NCBI RefSeq assembly: GCF_034424215.1
Contig: NZ_CP139960.1
Coordinates: forward strand, 1,798,001 to 1,862,000
DNA from: Niabella yanshanensis
Lineage (GTDB): Bacteria; Bacteroidota; Bacteroidia; Chitinophagales; Chitinophagaceae
DNA: 64,000 bases
Reading direction: 5' to 3'
A program made the position numbers and the translations under genes. Shown piece by piece: positions 26,469-34,597 of the stretch (within the stretch, counting starts at the first letter, position 1; each line of letters begins with the position of its first letter). The notes below the pieces were generated by a model. The model did not search any database, was not told the origin of the DNA, and saw only the letters and a list, made by a program, of their open reading frames with translations.

Positions 26469-27452
26469 TTAATAATGACCTCTGATCAGTTCTTTTATCT
26501 GATCGTCATACAATGCCCTCAATTGCTGGTGGGTTTCTTGTGTAAGCGCAGGTAAGCCAGATGCGTTAACATTACTAATAACCTGTGATATTTTCGAAGC
26601 GCCCGGTATTACTGTTGTAATTTCCGGATGATCCAAAATCCATCGTAAAGCCCATTGAGCCATCCTCTCGTCGGGCAATAAAGCTCCTATTTGCCTTGCA
26701 AGTTGCACGCCCTTCGAAAACTCGATACCTGAAAAGGTTTCTCCGGCATTAAACGACTCACCGTTCGCATTATAATTACGGTGATCTTTCCCCGCAAATG
26801 TTGTTTGCTCATTGAACTTACCCGTTAGCAGGCCGCTGGCTAAGGGAACTCTTACAATAATAGCAATATTTTTTTCCCGCGCTTTTGTAAAAACCTCTTC
26901 GGCAATATGCTGACGAAAAAGATTAAAGATGATCTGAAGCGATGCCAATCCTTCCTGCTCCATGCAAATAAGCGCTTCTTCTGCTGTTTCCACGCTGGCG
27001 CCCCAATATTGTATCAGGCCCTCTTCTTTAAATTTCCGGAGATGATCAAAAACTTTTCCAGAACGCATCTCTTCAGTAGGAATGCAATGCAGTTGCTCTA
27101 AGAAAAGTGAGCTCATGCCCAGCTTCTCCAGCGAACTTTCTATATGCTGCCTCATCAAATCGTAGCTAAAATTCTGAGGCCACCCATTAGGGCTGTCCTG
27201 TCTCCGCCCCAGCTTGGTTGCTACAAAAACGTCATGGTCGATCGTTTTTAAAAAACGTCCTATCAGCGATTCACTGATGCCCATACCATATACATCGGCG
27301 GTATCAATAAAATTCCCGCCGGCATCGGTATAGGTTTTTAAAATGGAGAAAGCTTCCTCTTCGTTTACCACTCCCCAATCTGCACTTCCCAGTTGCCAGG
27401 TGCCTAATCCGATCTCTGAAATATTTTGTTCTTTAAATGCTCTGTAATTCAT
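26469..27452 (-). CDS. aldo/keto reductase
   Basis: A 327-residue (beta/alpha)8 NADPH-dependent oxidoreductase of the AKR superfamily. Visible motifs: IGLGTWQLGSADWG near the start, GGNFIDTADVYGMGISE with the catalytic Asp and Tyr (about residues 46-61), ATKLGRRQDSP with the catalytic Lys, and a C-terminal cofactor segment TTVIPGASKISQV. The substrate is unknown. A decayed second copy of this gene lies 1.5 kb away at 28921-29335, including the sequence around the start codon. Confidence 0.92.
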   Translation of the reverse strand: MNYRAFKEQNISEIGLGTWQLGSADWGVVNEEEAFSILKTYTDAGGNFIDTADVYGMGISESLIGRFLKTIDHDVFVATKLGRRQDSPNGWPQNFSYDLMRQHIESSLEKLGMSSLFLEQLHCIPTEEMRSGKVFDHLRKFKEEGLIQYWGASVETAEEALICMEQEGLASLQIIFNLFRQHIAEEVFTKAREKNIAIIVRVPLASGLLTGKFNEQTTFAGKDHRNYNANGESFNAGETFSGIEFSKGVQLARQIGALLPDERMAQWALRWILDHPEITTVIPGASKISQVISNVNASGLPALTQETHQQLRALYDDQIKELIRGHY

Positions 27453-27523
27453 GAGGTCAAACCTACATTAATTTTTTATCATCAGAAAAATTAAGCATGT
27501 ATTAAGCTAAGTACCAGATTATC

Positions 27524-28696
27524 TTAATTTAAGTTAGCAGCTTCATTAACTATACTCAAAATCCGCTCTTCGCTTATTTCCGGATCATCATTCGAATCTA
27601 TATACTGAACGACACCTTGCTGATCCACTAATATTAAATATGGTATAGAGCTAATATCAAATGAACGCCCTATCTCATTATACTTATCATAAACATTTCT
27701 CCAGTTCAATTGATGTAAACGAATGTCCTTCTTCATAGCTATTGAGTCTGAAAACTGGCAAATGCTGACAATGGCCAACTTCCCGGGCGACGCATTGTTC
27801 TTTACACGCTGTAGCATAGGAATTTGCTTTTTGCAAGGAATACACCAGGTTGCCCAAAAGTGCATTAACAGGTATTTTTCATTGATGCCTGAAAGGACAT
27901 TCACTTTTTTATTTATCTGCTTAAAATAAGGGGCAACCATGCCAATTGCAATTCGGTTAGGCGTAATCATTCTGTTTAAAATCTCAAGTAAGCGCTGCCC
28001 TTCAAGACCATGCGTATATTTCTCAGGAAAGGTATCTAAGAAATCGTTGATCAGCCTTCTGAAATAAGATGTATCATTGCTAAAACAGTAAGCAGCCTGA
28101 TCAACGATTTGCTTTTTGAACCACCAAAAGGAAAAATACTCCTGGCTATGAGACTTAAAAAACAAAATGGCTTTACTGTTCCATTGCTCTGTTGCATCTT
28201 TTAATATAATTGTAGCAGAATCATTCCGCCCGAATTGTTCACCATACAACTGCCAGGATTTTTGCATGTGAATAGCTTCCTTTTCAATAAACTTAACTAG
28301 TTTACCATAGAGCCGATTCTGCGCTGTATCATATAAACTCACAGCATTGGTCATATTCTTTACGAAGAATTTAGCGCCTTTTCCGTTTTCATCAAACTTA
28401 AAATCTATAGAAGCCGGCTTACTATCAACAAAAAAGCTCTCGCTGTACCAAGTTTCCTGAGTAGGAATATACTGAACGGTGAGAATGGCATTTTCCGAGT
28501 AATACTCATCACTAATATTCACAAGATGGCTTAAACTATCAACACGAACAGGCACTTCTATAATACCATTATAGTAGTGAAAACTTGTCTTCTCCAGGTT
28601 AATTGACGGATGGAGATTTACCGTAACACTAAACCTTTTTTGTGCGTTCAAACAGATCGTTACAAAAAGTAAGAAAATCGTCCAATACTTTCCCAT
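27524..28696 (-). CDS. TlpA-like thioredoxin-fold protein
   Basis: A 390-residue exported protein (signal MGKYWTIFLLFVTICLNAQ). The first 240 residues are a variable region common in Bacteroidota thiol-disulfide proteins; a helical stretch around 130-230 follows a beta-rich head. The C-terminal thioredoxin domain begins near GMVAPYFKQINKK and carries the redox motif WATWCIPCKKQ, then the cis-proline region SSIPYLILVDQQG. It is likely periplasmic and reduces disulfides or supports cytochrome maturation; the partner is unknown. It stands alone. Confidence 0.85.
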   Translation of the reverse strand: MGKYWTIFLLFVTICLNAQKRFSVTVNLHPSINLEKTSFHYYNGIIEVPVRVDSLSHLVNISDEYYSENAILTVQYIPTQETWYSESFFVDSKPASIDFKFDENGKGAKFFVKNMTNAVSLYDTAQNRLYGKLVKFIEKEAIHMQKSWQLYGEQFGRNDSATIILKDATEQWNSKAILFFKSHSQEYFSFWWFKKQIVDQAAYCFSNDTSYFRRLINDFLDTFPEKYTHGLEGQRLLEILNRMITPNRIAIGMVAPYFKQINKKVNVLSGINEKYLLMHFWATWCIPCKKQIPMLQRVKNNASPGKLAIVSICQFSDSIAMKKDIRLHQLNWRNVYDKYNEIGRSFDISSIPYLILVDQQGVVQYIDSNDDPEISEERILSIVNEAANLN

Positions 28697-28920
28697 GGTT
28701 TTGATTTTTGGTGTTTCATTGGCACACGCTAATGAAATGGGAGCTTTGCTATTTAATACATTACATGTTCAATAAAAATAAGTAAAAGGTAAAAAATAAA
28801 AATTGGCCCCAGTACTTTTAACAACATATTACGATAGCCGGATAAGCTAATATAATCGTACGAAATTTCAGTTAGTTCTATTTCCTTAACTCATCTTATA
28901 TATAAAGATTCCGACATTTT

Positions 28921-29335
28921 ATCTGAAGCAATAATCCTTCCGGCTCTACGCAAAGAAATACTTCTTTTGCTGTTTCCACGCTGCCCCAATGTGTATCAAT
29001 CTTTCTTCCTGAAATCTTCAAATACTTTTCCTGAGTGTATCTCTTCTGCAGGAATATAATGCAACTGCTCTAAAGATGAAACTGACGCCGAACCTCTTAA
29101 GGAGCACTACATATGTCACTTCATGGAGTCCCACTAAATTCTGAGGCCGGTCTTTGGCCCATGATGTCTGCGACTGGCCTGGCGGCTAGAAAAACTTCCG
29201 GGTCGATCCTATTAAAAAATACACCCGATCAACGATTCGCTGATGCCCATGCCATATACATTGGCGGCATCAATAAAATTCCTGCCGGCATCCGATCGCT
29301 GAAATATTTTGTTCTTTAAATGCTCTGTAATTCAT
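28921..29335 (-). pseudogene. decayed duplicate of the aldo/keto reductase gene
   Basis: Read on the minus strand, this block is a broken copy of the gene at 26469-27452. Identical stretches include GCTCTGTAATTCATGAGG with the start codon (29333-29335) and about 20 bp beyond it upstream, TGCTGTTTCCACGCTG near 28970, and GATGCCCATGCCATATACAT near 29240. About 85 bp after the GCCGGCATC segment is deleted and several small indels break the frame. Homology to the intact gene stops at about 28921, corresponding to its middle, so the 3' half is missing. It is a non-functional duplication remnant. Confidence 0.85.
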
Positions 29336-29460
29336 GAGGTCAAACCTACATTAATTTTTTCATTACCGAAATGTATAAAATATAGCCATTAAAAACTATG
29401 AAGCGCACTTTTTACAGAGATATCAATAAGTGAAGGAGGTAAAAAGCTTGTTTAAGCTTT

Positions 29461-29543
29461 CCAATGTCCCGTCCCTATGACTCTAATGAACTTGTTCACC
29501 AGTGTTGTTACCAATATAAAGTCACGAAGGGACAAAACATTGG
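29461..29543. repeat. imperfect long inverted repeat
   Basis: The left arm is 29461-29482 and the right arm 29520-29543. CCAATGT, GTCCCT and TGACT in the left arm pair with AGTCA, AGGGAC and ACATTGG in the right, separated by small mismatches, with a 37-nt centre. It lies in a gene-free stretch between the reductase pseudogene and the esterase. It could be a MITE or IS-end relic or a structured RNA. No transposase is nearby. An 8-nt neighbour palindrome (AAAGCTTgtttAAGCTTT) precedes it. Confidence 0.45.
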
Positions 29544-29676
29544 TAGAGAAAAAAATCATTTACGAACATTAAGACTCGTAGAGGCGATATATCATTCATT
29601 CTAAAAGTTCAAACAAGTTCGAAAGCAATTGTTATTGCAAAGCCATGGATCCTTGCAGTTAGAGCAAGTTTGTCAA

Positions 29677-30519
29677 TCAGCTATTAACTGTGCTGCCATT
29701 ATGCTTGTTGGCAAAAGTTGCAAATTGCTCAAGGACTTTCTGAGACGCTGTTGAATGAATATCCGTAAACGGCCATACGTGCTGCTCGTCGTCAAAAGAA
29801 GTCAACTCAGCATCGACACCAGCCTCCACCAGTTGCCGATGCAAATGAATACTGTCATCTGCCAATATTTCCGCGGTACCATATACAATTAAAGTTGAAG
29901 GAAGATTTGTCAGGTTCGCTTTCACAGGAGATAACAATCCTACCAATATATTGCTGTTGCCGGCATATAAGCCTGCAGCCCATTGCAGGAATTCGCGGGT
30001 TAAAATGGAATCCTCTGATTTATTTATATTATAACTTTCATTTACGCATGTAAGGTCTACCCAGGGAGATACAACGATACTGTATCGGGGCATAGGTCCT
30101 CCCTGATCGCGCAATTGTATTTGTGTGGCGATGGTCAAACCACCACCGGCACTATCTCCCATAATACCGAACTCTATGCCGGAGTTGGCAGCAAAGAACT
30201 TCGTGATCACCCCAACACAATCGTTCAGTCCGGCAGGATAGGGATGTTCAGGCGCCAGTCGATATTCAATCATTAATATCCGTCGCTTCAAAGCCCCGGC
30301 AATATGGGTTACCATAGCAGTGTGAGACTGAAGAGAGCCGTATATAAAAGCACCACCGTGTATATATACCAGCACTTCATTTTCGATAGCGTCATCTGGT
30401 TTAACCCATCTACAGCTAACATCATTGATCATTATATCATCAAAGTCAACATTAGGGGCTTTAGGATAATTATTCCCTATCTGTTCAAAACTAATACGCC
30501 CTTCAATAACAGCTTCCAT
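29677..30519 (-). CDS. alpha/beta hydrolase, HSL-type esterase
   Basis: A 280-residue cytoplasmic esterase/lipase of the hormone-sensitive lipase family. The oxyanion-hole motif VYIHGGAFIYGS lies near residue 50 and the nucleophile motif GDSAGGGLT near 120. The catalytic Asp is probably in the YGTAEILADD segment and the His in DDEQHVWPF. There is no signal peptide. It hydrolyses short acyl esters in this family; the natural substrate is unknown. The region on both sides is rich in gene remnants. Confidence 0.9.
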   Translation of the reverse strand: MEAVIEGRISFEQIGNNYPKAPNVDFDDIMINDVSCRWVKPDDAIENEVLVYIHGGAFIYGSLQSHTAMVTHIAGALKRRILMIEYRLAPEHPYPAGLNDCVGVITKFFAANSGIEFGIMGDSAGGGLTIATQIQLRDQGGPMPRYSIVVSPWVDLTCVNESYNINKSEDSILTREFLQWAAGLYAGNSNILVGLLSPVKANLTNLPSTLIVYGTAEILADDSIHLHRQLVEAGVDAELTSFDDEQHVWPFTDIHSTASQKVLEQFATFANKHNGSTVNS

Positions 30520-30605
30520 TATTAATATATTTTACCCTGCAAAATTGTATAAGGTGAAGCTAAATAAAAAATTGATAGCTTTTTTGCAAGACAATCAACA
30601 TTACG

Positions 30606-30707
30606 CTAGCTGAGGACATCCCCTTTATTGATGAAAGATCCGGGAGTGAAACCGCTTTGCTTCTTTAACAGATAGTATTTATGCTTGTCTGCTGCATTAG
30701 TTTGCTG
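30606..30707 (-). pseudogene. possible AraC-family C-terminal remnant
   Basis: A 33-codon minus-strand frame bounded by stops reads KHKYYLLKKQSGFTPGSF near its end, matching the FKKxxGxTPxxF signature that closes AraC-type DNA-binding domains. No start or upstream domain is present. It is a short remnant and the call depends on this one signature. Confidence 0.4.
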
Positions 30708-30769
30708 ACCTCAACAAGGCTTTATAATGCGAACCTTAACAACTTCATAACCTAGTGGCAAAAGACCGT

Positions 30770-31624
30770 TTATTCTGCCATTAAGTAAATAGCAATTACC
30801 GCAAGACAAAGGCCTGTTATAACTACCGGGTCAGGTATTTTTCCGTAAAAAATAAGGGAGATAACAATAGTGATAACCGGAGCCATTGCGGTTACCGGCA
30901 CCACAATAATAGCTTTTCCATACCTGATGGCGTATACCAGAGTGAGCGCACCAATAGCGTTGAGGAGCTGAATACCGCCGGCGAGCCAGGGTCCGTTAAA
31001 TTCCCAGTTGACAGGCTGACTAAAGTCAGTCATGCCTATGGCCACGGGGACCAGCGAAAGGCCGGTTAGCATCATATAAAAGAAAATACTTTCAGCCTGC
31101 ATGGTTTGGTTGGCCTTCTTCATAAAATAAGCCTGTACTCCCCAAAGCAGGAATACCAGGATAGCCAGAGCCAGCCACAGGTAGCCTTTTACCGAAGTAT
31201 CAGAAGGCGATATGTAGGATAGCAGTAAGATTGCTATTAGCGCAATCCCTATACCCCACCAATGCTTGCGGGTAGTCGTTTCGCGCAACAGAAAAACAGA
31301 CAACAATATGGTAACTACCGGCGATAAGGATATAACGGGGAAAACGATATAAGCTGGTCCGTCACGCAGGGCCTGAAAAAGGATCAGCTGGCCGCCTGCA
31401 CCCGTCAAACCGACAATGCTACCCAACAAAACGGAGCGCGGATTTCTATCCAGCTTCCAGCTATTTATTTTAAGCGCAACAATAGCGCAGGGGATCATGG
31501 TAAGCGCCCATACCGAATATCCTAAAGTGGCGGGGAATCCGTTTTTTTCGGGAAGTTCAATAAAAGCCCCCCATACACCCCAGCTAAGGGTTGTTACTAA
31601 GGCAAAAAGCTGCCACGGTTTTTT
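30770..31624 (-). CDS. EamA-family transporter, start codon lost at an A8 tract
   Basis: A drug/metabolite-type permease with about ten hydrophobic segments in two EamA repeats. The first ATG in frame is at 31498, giving 242 residues and missing the first helix. The frame continues upstream with family-typical sequence (PWQLFALVTTLSWGVWGAF, then IELPEKNGFPATLGYSVW) to 31624, where a TAA (31625-31627) precedes it with no start codon. The break is at a run of eight A on the coding strand. With nine A the frame would join a TTG at 31632 and read MNKKKPWQLF, a normal beginning. So the gene is frameshifted, phase-variable or misread at this tract. The substrate is unknown. Confidence 0.75.
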   Translation of the reverse strand, partial: KKPWQLFALVTTLSWGVWGAFIELPEKNGFPATLGYSVWALTMIPCAIVALKINSWKLDRNPRSVLLGSIVGLTGAGGQLILFQALRDGPAYIVFPVISLSPVVTILLSVFLLRETTTRKHWWGIGIALIAILLLSYISPSDTSVKGYLWLALAILVFLLWGVQAYFMKKANQTMQAESIFFYMMLTGLSLVPVAIGMTDFSQPVNWEFNGPWLAGGIQLLNAIGALTLVYAIRYGKAIIVVPVTAMAPVITIVISLIFYGKIPDPVVITGLCLAVIAIYLMAE

Positions 31625-31653
31625 TTATTCAAAGTAAATTAATTGTAGCGATC

Positions 31654-31752
31654 TTATACGATGATCACTTTAATACCGGCATTCTCCAGTTTTTTACGAT
31701 CCTCTGCTGGTATCTCTGCGTCTGTAACAACGGCGTGGCACAGAAGAACCGG
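31654..31752 (-). pseudogene. DeoR-family regulator C-terminal remnant
   Basis: A 32-residue minus-strand tail ends HAVVTDAEIPAEDRKKLE followed by NAGIKVIIV and a stop, the typical last residues of DeoR/GlpR sugar-responsive repressors. Upstream it is closed by an in-frame TAG with unrelated sequence. The rest of the gene is gone, and the EamA gene begins about 20 bp downstream. Confidence 0.6.
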
Positions 31753-31828
31753 CTATTGATAATTTCAGGCTTTTTGATGGGATCAGCCTGCCGGTTTGCT
31801 ATTCTTTACTTCAAGGAACAGGAAATGG

Positions 31829-31981
31829 ATGATGTTTGTTGCTTTGGGCCTGATTGTATTTATTTCATGCAGTAAAAGTATTACTGACAACGAAGACAAT
31901 CCGTTGTTTATTCGTATAGGCCAGGTAGATAAAGATGGCGGCAGCACCTACTCAAAAGTTATTGCGGCTATCCAAGAATAG
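31829..31981 (+). CDS. small hypothetical lipoprotein (50 aa)
   Basis: A 50-residue frame starting MMFVALGLIVFISCSKS, a lipoprotein signal with the cysteine at residue 14. The short mature part is acidic then polar (TDNEDNPLF, IGQVDKDGG) and ends AAIQE. ATG 31796 is an alternative start but would put arginines and a tryptophan before the hydrophobic core. A purine-rich GGAAATGG stretch precedes the ATG, and a good terminator follows at 32006, supporting expression as a small transcription unit. Function unknown. Confidence 0.55.
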   Translation: MMFVALGLIVFISCSKSITDNEDNPLFIRIGQVDKDGGSTYSKVIAAIQE

Positions 31982-32005
31982 CAAAAGAGGATAGACAGTT
32001 CATTT

Positions 32006-32042
32006 AAGAAACGGCCCGCAAATTCCGGGCTGTTTCTTTTAT
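32006..32042 (+). terminator. intrinsic terminator after small lipoprotein gene
   Basis: AAGAAACGGCCCG (32006-32018) pairs with CGGGCTGTTTCTT (32026-32038) with one G-T pair, followed by T residues to 32042. Confidence 0.75.
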
Positions 32043-32095
32043 TGGCGAATAATAAAATGATTGGAACCGCCTGTGTAAAAGGCTTTAACATACAT

Positions 32096-32812
32096 TTATG
32101 GGAGTTCCCTGATTTTTATATTTTTGAAATTTACGCCGGTAGCCCAGTTCTGCAAAACGATCCGCCCTTTGGTTCGCTTACCAAATTCAGGCGTTACTTT
32201 GAATCCGCTGTTGGCAACAAGGGTGCGCCACTCTTCAGATTTAAAATCCATTGCTGCAGTTTGTACCCCATTGAGGAAAAACTTCACCAAACCATTGTTC
32301 TGCTCTATCCTGGAGTGGTTCCACTCACCGCTACCTTTCATATCTACTGCATTCTTTAAAGGACTTATCCCATACAGGCAACCTGCACGCTTCAACGGGA
32401 GTTGGTAATCCTTGTGCGCACTATCTAATAATTGGTACTCTGGCCCGGTAAACCATGCTGCTGTCAGGGTGTCAATCTCCAGAACATTAATGAATACACC
32501 ACTGTTGCCATTTTCCGGCAACTTCCAGTCAAACACCAAATCATAATTTTCATATTCCTTATCCGATGTGAGGTCTCCGGCCCTATCTGAACTTGTGGGG
32601 TCGCAGAATATAGTACCATCCACTACCCTCCACTCTGACTTTTGTTTACCGTGATTATAAGCATGCCAGTTATCAAGTGTCTTACCATCAAAGAGTAACT
32701 TCCAGCCTTGCGCCTCCTCGGAGCTGGTTAGCGTGTTAGTTGTATCACCGGGGTCAGAACAGGCAGATATAAATAGTAAGACAGACAGGATCAGGGAGGA
32801 AAAGGTTTTCAT
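32096..32812 (-). CDS. DUF1080 (3-keto-disaccharide hydrolase-like) lipoprotein
   Basis: A 238-residue lipoprotein starting MKTFSSLILSVLLFISAC; the open frame has 13 more codons upstream that lack signal character, so ATG 32812 is chosen. The mature domain is concanavalin-like: GWKLLFDGKTLDNWHAYN near the start, WRVVDGTIFCDP, YENYDLVFDWKLPENGNSGV, and the C-terminal GRIVLQNWATGVNFKNIKIR. These are hallmarks of PF06439, members of which act on keto-sugars. It is predicted to sit in the periplasm or on the surface. It stands alone. Confidence 0.88.
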   Translation of the reverse strand: MKTFSSLILSVLLFISACSDPGDTTNTLTSSEEAQGWKLLFDGKTLDNWHAYNHGKQKSEWRVVDGTIFCDPTSSDRAGDLTSDKEYENYDLVFDWKLPENGNSGVFINVLEIDTLTAAWFTGPEYQLLDSAHKDYQLPLKRAGCLYGISPLKNAVDMKGSGEWNHSRIEQNNGLVKFFLNGVQTAAMDFKSEEWRTLVANSGFKVTPEFGKRTKGRIVLQNWATGVNFKNIKIRELP

Positions 32813-32857
32813 GATGACATTTTTTTGTTGAAATGAGTTTGAAGATAGCAAAGATTA

Positions 32858-32980
32858 TTAAACCAGCTGATGCAACGCATTAACACTTGCCAATGTAACA
32901 TTTTCATCCGGCACTTTCCCTGTCAGCTCAACCCAATATCTACAGCTCATTTTAGATTTATATAGAACGTTACGTTTCAT
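32858..32980 (-). CDS. possible tiny gene or gene remnant
   Basis: A 40-codon frame from ATG 32980 (MKRNVLYKSKMSCRYWVELT, ending NALHQLV). The open frame extends about 29 codons further upstream without a start (includes GRSGIGYATHEEA), bounded by TAG, and composition looks protein-like throughout. It could be the 3' end of a lost gene. No family is recognised. The rest of 32981-33165 shows nothing else. Confidence 0.25.
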   Translation of the reverse strand: MKRNVLYKSKMSCRYWVELTGKVPDENVTLASVNALHQLV

Positions 32981-33169
32981 CGCTTCTTCATGCGTTGCAT
33001 ACCCGATGCCTGAACGGCCAGTCGCCGGCCCTCTCGACGTAAAAGAAGAAAATCCTGAAGTATAGTCCTAACGCCGCTTATTTATACCAACGTCGTAATC
33101 GACATAATATTTGTCCGGCGAAGCAACCTTAATGACGGTATACGATCAGCATAAGTCCCCCAAAAAATA

Positions 33170-33197
33170 AAAAAGCCCGGTTTTTACCGGGCTTTTT
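33170..33197 (-). terminator. terminator downstream of tRNA-Ala
   Basis: AAAAAGCCCGGT and ACCGGGCTTTTT form a perfect 12-bp stem with a TTTT loop just beyond the 3' end of the minus-strand tRNA gene. It could act in both directions. Confidence 0.75.
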
Positions 33198-33199
33198 AG

Positions 33200-33273
<74 letters not shown>

Positions 33274-33338
33274 TTGCTCCTGAGCGGAGAGCGAAATTAA
33301 AGGAAACAATTAATTTATCCAAGTTCATTCACAGAATC

Positions 33339-33761
33339 TTACGGATTAATTATCTGTTTTTCTCCGGAAAGATCAGGTATCTCCGCCTCTCTGAGCTTTT
33401 GGGCAGTACTTCTAAGGGTAGTGGCTATTTTTTTATCGGCCTTGCTGCCTATGAGCCGGGTAGCTACCTCCCTTACTAAAAAAGGCACTACCAGCTTGGG
33501 AAGCCAGCCGGCTTTCTTCAATAGCACTTTACCTATCAGGAATTCGCTGGCACGCTTTATACCAAACTTCACCAATGGATTGGTGGTGCTGGTACTAAAC
33601 GCATCCTGCGCAGTTTTCTTTATATTGGAGAAGGGATTGATCTCTTCTTTTATATCTCCAAAAGATTGCTTAATACTTGCCTTACTGGCTTTCAAGCGCG
33701 CCTTAAGACGCTCCTTCTCCTCCATTAAATCTTCGTAATTATCGATCTGAGGTTTAGCCAT
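33339..33761 (-). CDS. hypothetical protein, third gene of envelope-stress-like operon
   Basis: A 140-residue basic protein (MAKPQIDNYEDLMEEKERLK). The first 60 residues are charged and helical, probably coiled coil. A moderately hydrophobic stretch (FLIGKVLLKKAGWLPKLVVP) in the middle may associate with the membrane. It overlaps the upstream holin-like gene by 8 bp, so translation is coupled. It belongs with the YtxH and holin-like genes in a common Bacteroidota set of unknown function. Confidence 0.75.
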   Translation of the reverse strand: MAKPQIDNYEDLMEEKERLKARLKASKASIKQSFGDIKEEINPFSNIKKTAQDAFSTSTTNPLVKFGIKRASEFLIGKVLLKKAGWLPKLVVPFLVREVATRLIGSKADKKIATTLRSTAQKLREAEIPDLSGEKQIINP

Positions 33762-34092
33762 AAATCTTATTTATGATAATATTTCTAATGAGGTTAATTA
33801 CTTTCTTTTTAAGTAAAATGATCAGGAGCAGTACCAAAAACAATCCTCCTGATACAATAAAGAAGCCCAATACATGGTTATCCAGTTTTACACCCACCCA
33901 CCAGCTCAATCCGAAACACGCAAAGAAGAGGGCGAAAAATAACAAGGCAAATAGCAAAACGGTAATTAATAGAGAAGCTCCGAGTTTGCTTCCTTTATCA
34001 GCGACTTTTACTACAGATAAGCGGTAATAGGTTTTTGCAATATCTTCTACGTTATCTACTATATCCTCTACCTTATCTTTTATGTCGAACAT
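33754..34092 (-). CDS. phage-holin-superfamily-like (DUF1469) membrane protein
   Basis: A 112-residue protein with a charged amphipathic head (KDKVEDIVDNVEDIAKTYYR) and two transmembrane segments: LGASLLITVLLFALLFFALF and VLGFFIVSGGLFLVLLLIIL. A C-terminal basic tail follows. This is the layout of the PF07332/DUF1469 membrane proteins, often annotated as phage holin superfamily III but chromosomal in Bacteroidota. It lies between YtxH and the third gene and overlaps the latter. Probably an inner-membrane structural protein, not a lytic holin. Confidence 0.78.
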   Translation of the reverse strand: MFDIKDKVEDIVDNVEDIAKTYYRLSVVKVADKGSKLGASLLITVLLFALLFFALFFACFGLSWWVGVKLDNHVLGFFIVSGGLFLVLLLIILLKKKVINLIRNIIINKIYG

Positions 34093-34198
34093 AGATTTAG
34101 TTTATGTAGTTAAATAAAAAAGGTTGCCTGCGAAATTGTTCACAATAATTGCTATTATGAAAAACCTACGGGCAACCCCATTAAAGCTAAAAACAGAA

Positions 34199-34471
34199 TT
34201 AGCTCGAATATTCTTCAGAAGCACCGGAATAAGCATCCTGCGCTTTGCTTTTTACTTTTTTAAACCGATCTTTCGCTTTGTGAGAAAGGTCAGACAGATT
34301 TTCTTTTCCTGACTCTATTAAACTTCCCAGGGAATCGGCCCAATCGCCGGTGGTGTTCCTGATTTTTTTTCTGGCTTTTTTACCCTCTTCGGTATAAAAC
34401 AGTAAACCAATGGCTACACCTGCCGCCGCTGCGCCTAAAATACCCAGTAAAATCTTGTCTTTATTTTTCAT
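34199..34471 (-). CDS. YtxH-like protein
   Basis: A 90-residue protein starting MKNKDKILLGILGAAAAGVA, one glycine/alanine-rich membrane segment followed by the YtxH signature FYTEEGKKARKKIRN and a long charged helix with repeated lysines. In this family the N-terminal helix anchors the protein in the inner membrane and the charged part faces the cytoplasm. First gene of a three-gene set with the holin-like protein (106-bp gap); this set is often induced by osmotic or envelope stress in related bacteria, which is background knowledge, not shown here. Confidence 0.8.
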   Translation of the reverse strand: MKNKDKILLGILGAAAAGVAIGLLFYTEEGKKARKKIRNTTGDWADSLGSLIESGKENLSDLSHKAKDRFKKVKSKAQDAYSGASEEYSS

Positions 34472-34597
34472 AATTTAACTTTTAAAAGTTTTCAAACAAA
34501 TAATTTATTTAATTAAAGTACCTAAAAAACCGTACCAAAATGAACTGACTGCTAAACAATTAATAATTTACCTGTAAATCACTTATAAAAAAGCAGT

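Noticed and set aside
29113-29319. 68-codon plus-strand frame
   Set aside because: Antisense to the reductase pseudogene; an artefact of that homology.
33754-34092. Prophage holin
   Set aside because: Neighbours are YtxH-like and housekeeping genes; the family is chromosomal in this phylum.
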